A stretch of 64,000 nt of DNA from Margaritifera margaritifera (Eukaryota; Mollusca; Bivalvia; Unionida; Margaritiferidae): NCBI GenBank assembly GCA_029931535.1, contig JAQPZY010001621.1, forward strand, positions 1,426,001 through 1,490,000, given 5' to 3'. Under the pieces are notes generated by a model that saw nothing but the letters and a program-made list of their open reading frames with translations, was not told the DNA's origin and did no database searches. Shown here in pieces: positions 12,301-27,300 of the stretch. The translations under genes and the position numbers were made by a program. Position 1 is the stretch's first letter, and each line of letters opens with the position of its first letter.

Positions 12301-15300
12301 GTTTTGAAAAAAAGTTGTCTGAAGTTTCTCTACCGTTTCCTGACATATTTGATAAAAGATTGGCAACATTGTATAAAATTTAAAGGTCTTCAAACCAGGA
12401 TGCTTCCTGCAAAATATGATCACATTCTGTTGATCAGTATTACAGGAGTCATTTAAAAGTTTTCCTATTTTTGTAACAACAGCCATATTAGACACGAGTT
12501 CTGCATTATTTGAACAAAGGCCTTCGTAAGATGCTTTCCATCAAATTTAGTCAAATTCTGTTGTGAAGTTATTTAAAATGTTTACTATATTTTAGTATTT
12601 GATTGCATATCTGCATTCTTTGTATAAGCTGAAAAGAACTTCATCCTAAAATGCTTTCGGTCAAATTTGATTAAATTCTGTTGAGCAGTTTGACAAAAAA
12701 TTATTTAAAGGCTTTTTTATGTTTAGTAACTATGGTCATATTTGACAGCAAATTGGCATCATTTGTACAGACTTTAAAAGACTCAATAACATCATACATT
12801 ACAGAAATTTTGGTCAAATCAGAGGAAGTCATTTAAAGGTTTTTCTATTTTTATTAATGGTGAATGGTGGCCATATTTGATGGCAGATCTACATTAATTT
12901 GTGCAAACTTCAAAGGCTTCATACCATGATCTTTTCTAGAAAATGTGGTCAAATTCTGTTATTATAATAATCAGTTTTAAGAAGGAGTCTTTAATGATTT
13001 TTCTATTAACAGCAGCCATAATTGATGCTAGATCAGCATCATTTGTAAAACTTGAAAGGCCTTCATGCCAAGATGCCTTATATCAAATTCAGTCACATTC
13101 TGTTGTGCAGTTGTGAAAAAAAGTAATTTTAAAGTATATCTTTTTTTTAGTAATGGCAGCCATTATTGATGGTGGACTGGCATAAATTTCACAAAATCTT
13201 AAGGGCCTTGATACCAAAATGCTTTCTATAAAATATGATCAAATTTCCGTTTGTTATTATTGAGAAAAAGTTGTTTGAAGGTTTTTAAAGTTTTAGTAGA
13301 ATCAACCATATCTGATGGGCAATCAACATCATTGGTACAAAAATGGTCTTCTTGCCATGATGCTTTCTGTCAAATTTTTTTCAACTTTCTTTTGACTGGT
13401 TTTACAGAAGAAGTCAATGAAGGGTTTTAATATTATTAATAACAGTGGCCATCTTTGATGGTGAATTGGCATCAATTGTACAAACTTAAAAGACCTTTAT
13501 GCCAGAATGTTTCATGCCAAATTTGGTTGAAACTGGTCCAGTGGTTTTTTAGAAGAAGCTGAAAATAGCAAATATTGACTGATGTACAAAAGATGATGCG
13601 CAACAGATACAGGACCATAACATAAGCTCATCTGGCTTTATGGACGGGTGAGAACAAATCCTTCATATAAGTCCCCTACAGTAGTGCATACTACCTTTCT
13701 CCGACTCAATTTAAAACCAAATAAAAAAAAATATTCTAGGTACAAGTTTAATAAGTTGAAAATATGATACTTTTCCTTCTCTTTCAAGCAGTCTCACTGA
13801 TGTTATGTAAGTGATATAAGTGTAACACTATGTTGTATTAGTAATGTAAGTGGTAGCAAACTTGTTTTGCACCCCTGTGATCCAAGATTCAATCCCCAGT
13901 TCTGAAGTATGTAGATTGGATGTGGAAGTGATGTTGAGGTGTCACTCATCTGAGAGTGGTGCTTTTTTCATGTTCTCTTTTTTCCTCCACCTACAAAACT
14001 ACCTTACACAATAAATCCTGAACCATTAGAATATGCTGTTGAAACCTGACTGTTGAACAACTGATTTAAACTGAAATTGTCTAGGCAAACCTCTTCTGGT
14101 TGGCTCTTCTGTGACATAGGAATTCCATATCATGATACAGCCGACACTGTCTGCTGAGTACATCTTTGTCCCATCATCGTCAAAACAGATAGAATCTACA
14201 TGACCCTGGTGGTCTTCAATCTCTTGACGTAGCTGGAAAGAGAAAATAAGAAAGTCAATTAGTTCCTCTTGACATGCCTTTATCATGATCTTGATTCAAA
14301 ATACTAATTTACTCTGTAGATAATTATTCTAAACTTAGAATTTAGGAAAACTTCACAAGAAGTATAAACTGAGGTACAATATTTTATATTCAATCTAAGT
14401 AATGTCATGTGGTGGTTCTTATCAATGTCATGTGGTGGTTCTTATCAATTTCATGTGGTGGTTCTTATCTTTAAATTTCCTATATTTCCCAGAACATAAT
14501 TATATAAAGTATTAGAGCAGGTTGAAAGTTTAGCTTTTATTTGTAATCTATCTATAGAATGGTTGATCTGTCAGATCATTTATGCCAAGTTATAAACATG
14601 GCTTATATGGTCCTATAGCCTCTACTGCTATGACATAAACTAGATTTGTGTTCTGTCCTACAGCTTCTATAATGTGATATACAACTGAACATGTAATGAC
14701 GTAAACCAAATTTGTGTTCTGTCCTACAGCTTCTATAATGTGATATACAATTCAACATGCTATGACATAAACTAGATTTGTGTTCTGTCCTATAGCCTCT
14801 ATGCTGTGATATACAATTTAACATGCTATGACATATACTAGGTTTGTGTTGTCCTACAGCCTCTATACTGTGATATACAATTGAACATTTAATGACATAA
14901 ACTAGATTTGTCTTATGTCCTATAGCCTCTATACTGTGATATACAATTCAACATTTAATGACATAAACTAGATTTGTGTTCTGTCCTATAGCCTCTATAC
15001 CATGATATACAATTCAACATGCTATGACATAAACTAGATTTGTGTTTGTAAAACACATATACCAGACTGAAAAAAAATCAAAACAAGACCATTTTGAAAA
15101 ATTGCTATGCTGGCATGAAGATCTAATCAAGTCATCTATTTATGCATACAAACATGTGTACCATATTTCATTCATCTACCTCACATGGTTTTTGCCAAAT
15201 TGTGCTAACAAGGTTTTTGTTTAAGTTCAAAAAGTTCAAAAATGTGCAAAAAGTTGCCAAATTGCTATAAAGACCAGTCTAACTGATCATCAAAATGTGA

Positions 15301-18300
15301 ATACAAATAGGCCTACAACATTTCATTTGTCTATCTCAAATGTGAATACAAATGTGAATACAAATAGGCCTACAATATTTCATTTGTCTATCTCGCATGT
15401 GAATACAAATGTGAATACAAAGAGGCCTACAACATTTCATTTGTCTATCTCACATGTGAATACAAATGTGAATACAAATAGGCCTACAACATTTCATTTG
15501 TCTACTGCACATGTGAATACAAATGTGAATACAAATAGGCCTACAATATTTCATTTGTTCATTTCAACCAGATCATCTAAATGTGAATTACAAATAGGCC
15601 TACAACATTTCATTTGTCAATTTCCCATGTGAATACAAATACAAATGTGAATACAAATAGGCCTACAACATTTCATTTGTCTGTCTCCCATGTGAATACA
15701 AATGTGAATACAAATAGGCCTACTACATTTCATTTGTCGATTGAACAAGTGAATACAAATGTGAATACAAATAGATTGCACATGTGAATACAAATGTGAA
15801 TACAAATAGGCCTACAATATTTCATTTGTTTATTTCAACCACATCATCTAAATGTGAATACAAATAGGCCTACAACATTTAATTTGTCTATCTCACATGT
15901 GAATACAAACGTGAATACAAACAGGCCTACAATATTTCATTTGTCTATTTCAAGTGGTTTTTGCTTAATCATGCTATTAACAAGGCTTTTATCAAAAACA
16001 GCTAAAGTCAAAAAGTTCCAACAAATGTAAACAAATTTAATAATTATTGTAATGGTCTGAAAATCTAATCAGGTCATGTGTAAAAAATTTTGGAAAATAG
16101 GTGTAATGGCCTTAAAATCTAATCAGGTCATCTACTCATATAATAAAGTCTATACAATTTCATGGTTTTAAGTCCAATAGTTTTGAGTTTTGTGCTGTTA
16201 CACTAAAATAGTTTAGGAAGGACATATAGACAGGTATATATATGGACAGACAGCAGCAAAGCAATATGCCCCCTTCTGCAGTGGGGGCATAAAAAAGATT
16301 AAGAGTGACAGACAATTTTGTATCTGTTGCAGTACACATATGGAAGATTACTTACAACTCCATGAGGTAGGTTATCATCAACAGACCAGACACGGATGAC
16401 CTGATCGTACCCACCACTGACCACTACTGTGTCTACTCGAGGGTGGAACTGAGCACAGTACACAAAGGATGGATGGGGCAGTAACTTATCACACTCTGAA
16501 AACTTTTCCAGATTCCAAACTCTGAAAAGCAAGCATGTTTAATTTCTATAAGCTGTGCATATTTTATGAGAGATATGGATCTTAATTTGTCATTCTTACA
16601 GAATTTTTTTATTTACCATCATTATCATCTATTCCATACCAACAAGTCCTGAGAGGAAACCATAAGATTCATCATTTTTAAGTATGTCACAATTTTTTTC
16701 TCACTGGTTTGAGTCAACCAGGGCTTCAGTAACATTTGAGATGATTCATACACTACACAGTAAAACACATTTGTCGCTAACCTCAGAGGACAAACATACT
16801 CACACTGCTGTATCATAAAATTTGTCATTTACTCATCACAAATGTATAGATGAAGATTAACTAAGCATGAAGATCTACTCATTTCACTGCATCTGTTTGT
16901 ACTAACCATGCTTTACTTATTCTTGTATGTGAATGACCCTGATTTAACAAATCAACAAGGTGCTTACATGTAAATACAAATCCCTTTGCCAACTGAGCCC
17001 ATTTGGAGTAACTGACAATATACAGACTAGAAGGTTTTATGCTGGGACTATAGAGTTAAGAGCCTTGAAAAGAGATATATATGCATGCATGCACTTAGCA
17101 TGAAGTGAAATGACAGTCAGTGCAAAGTAGATCTTCATGTATGTATGTATGTATGTATGTATGTATGTATGTATGTATGTATGTATGTATGTATGTATGT
17201 ATGTATGTATGTATGTATATATGTATTGGGTTTAACAACATATCAGCACAATCCTGGTATAGAGAGCCGAGTAAGTTTAGGCATCCCCAAAAGACATACT
17301 AAACAAAGATAAAGGCAAACAAGGGTAAAATCCTTAAAATACAAAGTCAAATCATTTTGTAACTAACTCTTTAAAAAGACCAAGACATTTTCAGAATGAA
17401 CATCATTATAGGACCTATCCAAGGACAATAAGGCTGCCTCCATTAGTTGCCCTTGTTATGACATGCAGGATGGTGCATGGGCCTATTCTACATCCCTAAG
17501 CCCACAGAGGAATAGAAATAGTACTGCAATATACTACTCAATAAAATGCATTGACAAAGTTTTATCAGTATAGAAGTTGGATTAGTCTAGATGCAAGAGA
17601 GTTAAAGATACTGATGATGTAACAGCATGAAATTTGGTCACAGTGACCAAGTTTTGGTATAGATGAATTACTCTCATTAGGATGCATCATAATATCAGTT
17701 TTCATGTGTTACTCTCCTAAGATGAATCTACATACTAGTTTTTATCAGAGTTGGTGAAATATGGTCCAAGATCTTGGGGGACATAATGAACAAATGGCTG
17801 AAAATCAAAAGTTACTCAAGATTGAAATGAGTTCACAGTCACCTAGTTTTACTAGGTCTGAGTTACTCTTGTTGAGATGCATCCAAATACCAAATTTCAT
17901 CTGTATATTAGGCAAAATAAGGTTCAATATATTGAGGGCATGACAAATGAAGAGCTGAAAATGCAAAAGTCATTCAAGCATGAAAATTATTTCAAAGTGA
18001 CCTAGTTGTGGTATGGCTGAGTTACATTTGTTGAGATCCATCCACATACCAATTTTCATAAGTGTAGCTAAAATAGGGTCCAAAAATATTGAGGGTGTAA
18101 CAGCTTAATGAATTAACACATGAACAAATAAAGGCATGTACAAGTAAATAAAAACATGACTGAATGTCAAATCACTATATCCCCTCTCAACTTTGCTGAT
18201 GAAAAAGGGTTAAAAATAAAGATGGAACAAACAAATAGCTGAAAATACAAATGTCACTTAAGTGTGAAAATTAGTTTACAGTAGCCAAGTTTTGGTATAG

Positions 18301-21300
18301 CTCAGTTACTCTCATTATGACGCATCCTAATACCAATTTTCAGATTTTGCAGATTAAACAAAGTACCAAGATACTGATGGTGTAACAAAGGAATAGCTGA
18401 AAATACAAAAAATCACTCAAGTGTTATATTTATGTCACAGTGACCTACTTTTGGTATGGTTGAGTTACTCCTGCCGTGGTGCATCCCATACCAACTTTCA
18501 TGAATATAGGTCAAATAAGGTCCAAGATATTGAGGGTGTAATGAACAAATAGCTGACAATACAACAGTCACTCAAACATGAAAACTTAAGACACAATGAC
18601 AGTATTGGTATGACTTTGTTATTTGTTTACTGTCATGCATCCACATACGAATTTTCATGAGTGTAGGTCAAATAGGGTCCAAATGAGGGTATAATCAATG
18701 AATGGCTGAAAATAAAGTCACTCAAGCATGAAAAGTAGAACACCATGTTCTAGTTTTTGGTAAGGTTGAGTTACTTTTGTTAAGATACATCCACATACCA
18801 ATTTTCATGAGTGTAGGTGGAATAGGGTCCAAGATATTGTGGGTGTAGCAAACAAAGAAACAGGCAAACAAATGAAGGTACATATGTACAAACAAATGAA
18901 CACACAAAAGAATTGGCAAAACACTATCTCCCCTCACAACTTCTTTAGCAAGGAGATATGTAAAGAAAGAAAGTTAAAAGAATAGATTCAGAGAAGGATT
19001 TCGTATGACACTCAGTAATAACAAGATTAAATTCAATCTCATACACTTATAGGTATCAACTGAAGTATTCTCCAATGATGACTTACTGAATGGCATGCAA
19101 TAATCACCTTTTTTTTAAGTGGCCTAATAATGGCATGTTATAAACACCATGTGATAGGATGGCATGATACCTAGCAACATCACATTATGTGATTAACAAA
19201 GTCTAAAACACATGCAAACTGATATAAGACTTGTCAGACTGACTGAAATGCCTCTTGTTGCAAGCTGCTCATTACAGACATTATATTTTTTTTCTTCACA
19301 AATTTCATATCTAATAAATAAAGAAGTAAACTCCTCTGTATACACTTACCTCACAGTTCCTCCTCTGTATACACTTACCTCACAGTTCCTCCTCTGTATA
19401 CACTTACCTCACAGTTCCTCCTCTGTATACACTTACCTCACAGTTCCTCCTCTGTATACACTTACCTCACAGTTCCATCTGAAGAGGCTGACAACAGATG
19501 CGTGTCTTTCTTGGACCAGCATAGGTCATACACAATACCAAAATGTCCAGACAACTTGCCCCTTAGATTACCAGATGGAAACTGAAATAAGGTCAAACAA
19601 ATCTAAGCAATATAAACTATGGATACATGTTTAATATATCAACAAGAGTACAGTGAACACATCTGCCCCATGTTAATAGTCTTGTATGTAGGCACTAGTA
19701 GGGTATGATTGACTCTGGAGATTAATAACCAATGAGTCTCAGTGACCTGGAATATTGATTGGTCAAGATATGTGGCCTTGAACTAAATTTAATGAGCAGA
19801 CACATTATTAGACTTACCATGGCCCCTGAATCTATAGGTTTCTTTATTACCCTAAGTGCAAGCCATCCACAAATTTTGGTAAAAAAAATGTGCTCTAGAA
19901 AAAAAAGCTATTCCAATATTTATTTTTTTTTAGCAACAATGACCTTGACCATTGACATTTTGATCCCCAAATCAATAGACCTCTTCCATACCTTAAGTGC
20001 AAGCCCTCCACATATGTTGGTCAAGGTACATTGTCTGGAACAAAAGTTATTATGCAAAAAACATTTTTTTCTTTCAGTTAGAGACCTTGACCTTTGACCT
20101 TTTGAGCCTCATATCAATAAGCTGCTTTCTTATCCAACATGTAAGTTATCCATACACTCTGGTCAAGGTAGTTTTATGTAAAAAACATTTTTTTTCTTTC
20201 AGTCACAGTGACCTTGACCTTTGGCCTTTTGATCCCGAAATCAATAGGATTCTTCCTCACCCTGAGTGCAAGCCATCCACAAAGTCTGGTCCAGGTCTAT
20301 GCTATAAAACTTATGTTATTGTGCAGAAACCATTATTCTTCTTTCAGTCACAATGATCCTGCCATTTGACCATATGATTCCAAAATCGATAGGCTTGTTT
20401 CCTTCATCAAGAAGAACTTATCTGTAAAGTTTGGTGAAAGGTACTTGAAGAAATCAAGTTATCATGCAGAAAAGGAAAAGTTAATGGACAGATAGATGGA
20501 CAGACAGACTGAGTCATAGCATAATAAACTCTGCCAAAAGGAAGGTGCATAAGAATGAGTAGAGAACTTGCTCCTGGGTATACCAGATGTAATCCAAAAT
20601 CTGGTGAAAGAAAATCAAAGCTACAGAATGCGTGCTTTAAACTGGCTTGTGGAATATAATCAATTACTGGCCCACTGGATCATTTACTGGACCACAAGTA
20701 TGACAACACTTTTGTTCATCTTTCTCTATACTAGAATACTAGAAGGACCATTGGATCAATTACTGGACCACTGGATCAATTACTAGACCACTGGATCAAG
20801 TATTGGACCACAAGTATGATGACACATTTGTTCATTTTTCTATATAATAGAATATTAGTATGACAGATAACTCAGGCAATGATTCCAACCTCAAATCAAA
20901 GATTATTGTCAGGTTCCTCAGACTAAAAGATCGAGACCTGATTTTAGGAAAGGTGACCAAACTGAACAAAAGCTCAAGATTCAGTATAGTGCCAGACTTA
21001 ACACCAAGCATCAGAACTCAAAACTCCTGCAGCAATGTTATCTCATGCCAAGCAAAGTGTGCAGGATGATGAAGCTGATTTATAGGAAGGATGCACCTTT
21101 TGTTTCCCTTGTGAGAAAAAACAAGTATCATCATCAGTGAATTCCGAAAATGATGTCAATGAAACTTTCACACAATTATTTAGTAAGCCCATTTTTATGC
21201 CTAGATTGATGTATTTATTCTTTTTATAAGCTGATAATATACTCTTGCACATGTGTGGAGAATTTCTATGAATTTTTACCATGTAATATATTGCTATATG

Positions 21301-24300
21301 CATATTTTTTTTTCTTTTCATGTAATGACTCTAAATTTAAACAGGGATCAATATTGCAAGGCAGTATAAACCCTAAGTTTAGAGATACAATATCGCAAAT
21401 GAAATTAACTTTCCTATTCTTTCTTTCTTCCCTTTCCTCATTTTCTTCTTCCCCCTTTTTATTTTATATTCTTTATTTTAGAATACTAGCTATTTTAATA
21501 TTACAATAATATGACACTAGCACAATTAACTCACTTTTACCAGATGATTCAACACATTCTAATTCACTATTAGAATAGTAAGCATCTCCAAATCGAGAGT
21601 TACTTCCCTTAAAAAAATAATAACAATAATCTAATCAATGTTATGGAGACACTTGATTGCTTTCAAAATGATATTTAAGCACTTTATCATCTTGGAACAA
21701 GTCTGTACTGAGTCGAAGTCAGTTGGTAAGAAGGAAAGAAATATAAGTAATTTCAGTTACAACTGAATATATAGACTTTACTTTACTTCCATGAAATATT
21801 CAAACTTTTTTTCTTCTATAGTTTCTTGCATTTATGTATAGATATATATATTATAATAAACCTGTGGCCAATAGCATCACTCTCAGAGTTTAGATACCTA
21901 TTTTTAAGGTTCTTTACTAGCTGAAGTGGACACAAAACTATTCTTAAGTGTTCTCCTACAATGATCCAAAACAGGAGAATAGGAAACCTTTTTTGATATC
22001 ATTCAGCTATGACATAATTTAAAAGAATATTTTTTATGATTTTATTTAACTTTTTTTAACAAGGGGTTAGGTCTAGTAGCAACTTGCAGGGTTACCAGTT
22101 GCCAGATGGCAATATTTTTTATAAATGAAACTTTTACCTTTGAATTAATAAAATAAATACAGTTTTTCAATTTTCTTTGTTATTTACAAGTCTATTTTTA
22201 GCAGCAAAAGACTACTTACCATAAATTATGGTCATAATAACTAAAATAACAGCGATTATTAATAATATTATCATGATTATTCTTTTAAGAAATTTGAGCT
22301 GATTGCCAAGATAATGTTTTGGGGCTTAAGATGTTAAGAGCCACTCACAGGAGGAATAATTTTAAATATTGGGTTGGGTTTGTTTTTTCCATTTAGGTTT
22401 TGTTTTCCAGGGAATGGGTTTGAAGGGAAATAACATTTTGGTCATATAATTTTACAAATTAGCTGAGCTGCTGAAAAATATTTATGTAAGTTTTGGATGT
22501 CACCTTCTTATCTATGAGTACTATAGTTATTGGAAGCCGTAATTGTTGAGGATTGTTTACAGACAAGATTAAAAAGAGAGATATTTTATCAAGATGTATG
22601 GACAAGAATGATATAACCCTATTAATAGATACTCATTCTACAAAACAGACAGAAAATTAATGGAGAAGCGAATGGGGTTTTGAAGCAAAGTTTTGCTCTC
22701 ATTCAAGCAGCAGCAGGTGAGTGGCAATATTTTTCAAGAATACATTCAAATATGAAATATGGAGAGAAATAAAGGAACCAGGGGGAAACTACATTATTTT
22801 AGATGCTATTATAAATGATTTTAAAAAAATTGGTAGCAATTTATGGAGCAAATGAAGACAATCTAAATTTTTTTTTAAACAACTTTTTGCACATTTAGAG
22901 AAATTGGATAATTCAGAATGTACCATTGGACTATGTTACAGATACAATTAACTATGTAAGTAATAATAATAAGAATGCACACAACCAAATACATTAAATA
23001 ATGGAAGAATTTGACCTATTAGATGTCTGGAGAGCGAAGAACCCCACCCTCAGAAGATATAGCTGGAGAGGCCCTTTTAAAAAACAGGCAAGGCTAGATT
23101 ACTTTCTGATATCATCAGACCTTCAAACATATCTGACACACTCTAATACTGACATCTGTTACAAATCCGATAATTTTCCTGTTTCCATCACCTTTAAATT
23201 TATTGACCAAATAAGAGGATGAGGTACATGGAAATTTAATAATAGCCTTTTAAGTGACCCTGAATTTGTAGATATCCTTAAAGATTGTATATCTGCTACT
23301 ATTGATCAATCTGCTACTATTGATCAATATAAAATGAACAACGGTAATAATAATCATAATGGAATTAAGTTTAACATAAATAATCAATTTCTTTGGGAAA
23401 CGTTGAAACTAATGACTCACAGAAAAAACAAATCTTACTCCTCTTTTAAAAAAAGATAAAAGGATCAACTGGACTTCAGAGATTGAGTCTAAATTAAAAT
23501 GATTATATGACAATCTTGAAGATAATGTCGATGAAATTGGCATTCTGGAAGCAAATTTGAAAATTCTCTGAGAAGAAAAAGTTAAAGGCATGATCTTCAA
23601 GCAAAAGTAAGATGGAAAGTAGAGGGGGAGAGAATCTCTAAATTCTTTTGTAATCTTGAGAAAAGGCTGACAAATTGGTATCTAGGCTTATCCTTGATGA
23701 TGAATTAACAGATCTGAATTTTAACTGAACAGAATTTTTTTTAAAAAAACCTTTACTATATTTTAATCCCCATGTCAATAACTCTCATTTGAATACATTT
23801 TTTTACTCTAAAAATCCCTTTATTTGCAAATTATCTGCATATGAGAAAGAAGCACCTGAAGGCTGTCTCTCTCTGCAAGAATGTCTATATGCACTGAAAA
23901 ACATGAAGAATGGCAAGTCACCTGGCTTTGATGGTTTTACTGCCGAGTTCTATAAATTTTTCTGGATTGACCTGGGGCCTTTTTTGGTTAGAGCCCAAAT
24001 TATGCATATGAAAATGATCTCGCAGTTACACAAAAGCAAGAACTTATTACATGTATTCCTAAAGAAGGAAAATAAAAATTTTGTCTAAAAAATTGGCATC
24101 CCATCTCTCTCTTGAATGTTGATCTAAAAATTGCATCATCATCAATTGCTCACAGAATAAAGAAGGCATTACCATAGATAATAAGTGAAACACAATCAGG
24201 TTTTTTGAAGGGTTGATATATCATTGATTGTACATGCCTCAATTTTGATTTAAATGAAAAAAACTAAAGAAAACATCATCCCAGCACATTTAGTTCTCCT

Positions 24301-27300
24301 TGATTTTGAAAAAGCTTTTGATTCAACAGAATGGTCTTTTATAGGAAAGTCTTTAGAACTTTTGTTTTGGTCCGTCTATCCTGAAATGGTTTCAAACCAT
24401 TTATCATGATATATCTAGATGTGTGCTAAATAATAGACACTGCTCTAAATTTTTCCCTATGCAGCGTGGGGTCAGACAGGGTGACACCCTTTCCCCATAT
24501 CTATTCATAACAGCTCTAGAGTTATTAAGCACTGCTCTAAAAAACAATCCTGATATAAATGGTATAAATATTAACAACTCTGAATAAATGCTAAGTCAAT
24601 ATTGTTGACAATTCAACTCTCTTATTAGCTGATGAGGAAACTTACTTCAAGTAGTACTTTAAATATTCTAGATAGTTTCTCCTGCCACTCTGGATTGGGA
24701 GTGGACTTTGACAAAACCCAGGTCATATGACTTGGTGCAAAAAGGGGTTGTGGTGAAGAATTAAGGACAGCAACAAATATTACTTGGTATCATTCTGGTT
24801 GTTTTTTTGCTTGTTGGAATTAAATTTGAATCAAGAAAAATCATACTACTGTAATAAATTATACAGAGAAAAGTGAATCAATAAAAAAATTACTTGCTAA
24901 TTGGTCCTTTAGAAACTTGTCCATGGTTAGAAAAATCACAGTGATTGAATCTTTAGCTTTGTTTATGCTTGTTCATTGTTTTATGGTACTTCCTGACCCT
25001 CCAAAGGAAATCATGCAACATATTTAAAAATGAAAATCTATGAAACATCATTAGGTACATTTTGTAATGAAGCCAAAGAGACTCTGCTCCATTTATGTTT
25101 TGGATGTCATTTTGTGAAAACAGTATTGATAAATGTTATGTCAGTTCTTAAAAACAAATGTCATATTGAGTTAGATTTAACAGAAGATACCATATTATTT
25201 GGAATTAGAAATTCACCAGAATTGGAGATCATTAATGTATGCTTCATTTTGATTAAAATAAGTTCATACTTGTAGAATTAAAAACTGCATTATAAGTTTT
25301 GTGGCTTGCAAATCAAATTTGTTAAACATCTAGAATTATATACTACATACTTCTACTACTTGGCAGAGGAAAAAAAAAAAGAAAAGGACAGTGGGAAAAG
25401 ACTAAAGCAGCACTGACAGCTATTCAATAATTAGTTATGTAACAGATATGTATATATGCGGGTATATATGTATGTAATGTATATATCTGTTTATATATGT
25501 ATACAATATATATACTTAAAATTAGCAACATACTTTGTATTTGGATAATATATAACTTCACCAAATATTTTAAATTTTGTAAAAATTCCAATTACTCAAT
25601 CATACACTGCAACCCAAAGTATACTATGAGCACAACTGAAGGAAATATAACCTGCTACAGAATAAAGTCTCAACCGTAGGTATTCTTGTATTCTTGTTTA
25701 TTTTTATGCAGACTGATATAAGCTGTGGCAATAAGAGCGACTGAATTCACAATGACTCAAAGTTTAACCTACTGTCAATATGAAAACAAACTTACTTGCA
25801 TATCCATCAAGATTATGTTACCGTGTTTTATATCTGTACATAATAAAAGTTGTACAATGACACTAGATGAAAAAGGTATATGAAGATGCAGGGCTGAAAA
25901 AGTACAAAAATGTTCTGATTACCAAGAAATGAGATTTTCATAAAAATTACACAAAAATCAGGTTTATTGCTCCTTTTATGTTGTTCATAAATGTAAAGGC
26001 CAGTAGCAAAAATTTATACTTGGCATACCATGCAAGTTATTTTACTTGCCCAGGCTGCCAGACAAAGGATTTTTCTAACCCTGAAGAAGGAACATGATAT
26101 AAAAAGAGTTAAATTCACATTTTAAATATTTTGGGCAATGTACAGAAAGCCAAAAACAATGCCATACTTCATACACTAGTATGTACAGAAATCCAAAAGT
26201 AATGCCATACTTCATACACTAGTATGTACAGAAAGCCAAAAGTAATGCCATACTTTATACACTAGTATGTACAGAAAGCCAAAAGTAATGCCATACTTCA
26301 TACACTAGTATGTACAGAAAGTCAAAAGTAATGCCATACTTCATATACTAGTATGTACAGAAAGTCAAAAGCAATGCCATACTTCATACACTAGTATGTA
26401 CAGAAAGTCAAAAGCAATGACATACTTCATATATTAGTATGTACAGAAAGTCAAAAGCAATGACATACTTCATACACTAGTATGTACAGAAAGTCAAAAG
26501 CAATGACATACTTCATATACTAGTATAGGATATCCCTCTTTATCGTGACATGCACAGGCTAGATTTCTTCCATCATGGGACCATCTTACGACAAAACACC
26601 CTTTCTTTCCTGCCTGCAACATCATGTGCAATGTGTTGGGAATCCTACATGTCTGACCAGCCAACCGGGACCAGGAAGACATTAGCTTGTAGGTGGGCTC
26701 TCTGCAAAAAAAATAAAATAAAGGTCTTGTCTATCAATCTCATTGCTAACATGCACTGTAAATGAAAATACTTAAGTGTACTGTGAAATTTTTGCAAGTG
26801 TAACAAATATCTGTGGCTTATTGTTTGACACATTAATGATCATCCACACAAATTCCACTTGGCACCATAACCTTTATCAAGAAAAATATTTTTGCAAATG
26901 CCATGACCAACCTGGATTTGCAAAAGATGTATTGTCATGAAGATTTTGTGATTAATAGTAAAGCATCTTCTACATTTTTGTTTTGCCTTTTCTCCTTCAG
27001 AAAATCAGAATAAAATTAAACAAATGTAAACCTGTAAGTTGATTCTCACTTGACGAGAAAATGAAAAAAAATGCACATACTGTATTTTTCGGCCTATAAG
27101 TCGATGTAGAGAATAAGTTGAATTCGCTAATTTTGTACATTTTCCATCCTTCATCCATATATAAGTTGATGTAGAGTATAAGATGAGGCCAGACCAACAC
27201 CTTGGCTCAATCTTTTTCACTAGTAACTTCCGGTTTCATGAATGCTAATGGTATCACTGTATGCTATTCCAGATTAATTGGAAAATTGCAGTCACTGACA

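Noticed and set aside
15297..15632. 111-codon plus-strand repeat protein-like frame
   Set aside because: The period matches the ~60-bp DNA array, a multiple of three, which explains the open frame without a gene.
19212..19634. 140-codon plus-strand frame with SSVYTYLTVPP repeats
   Set aside because: It is a translation of the 29-bp minisatellite and antisense exon 16.
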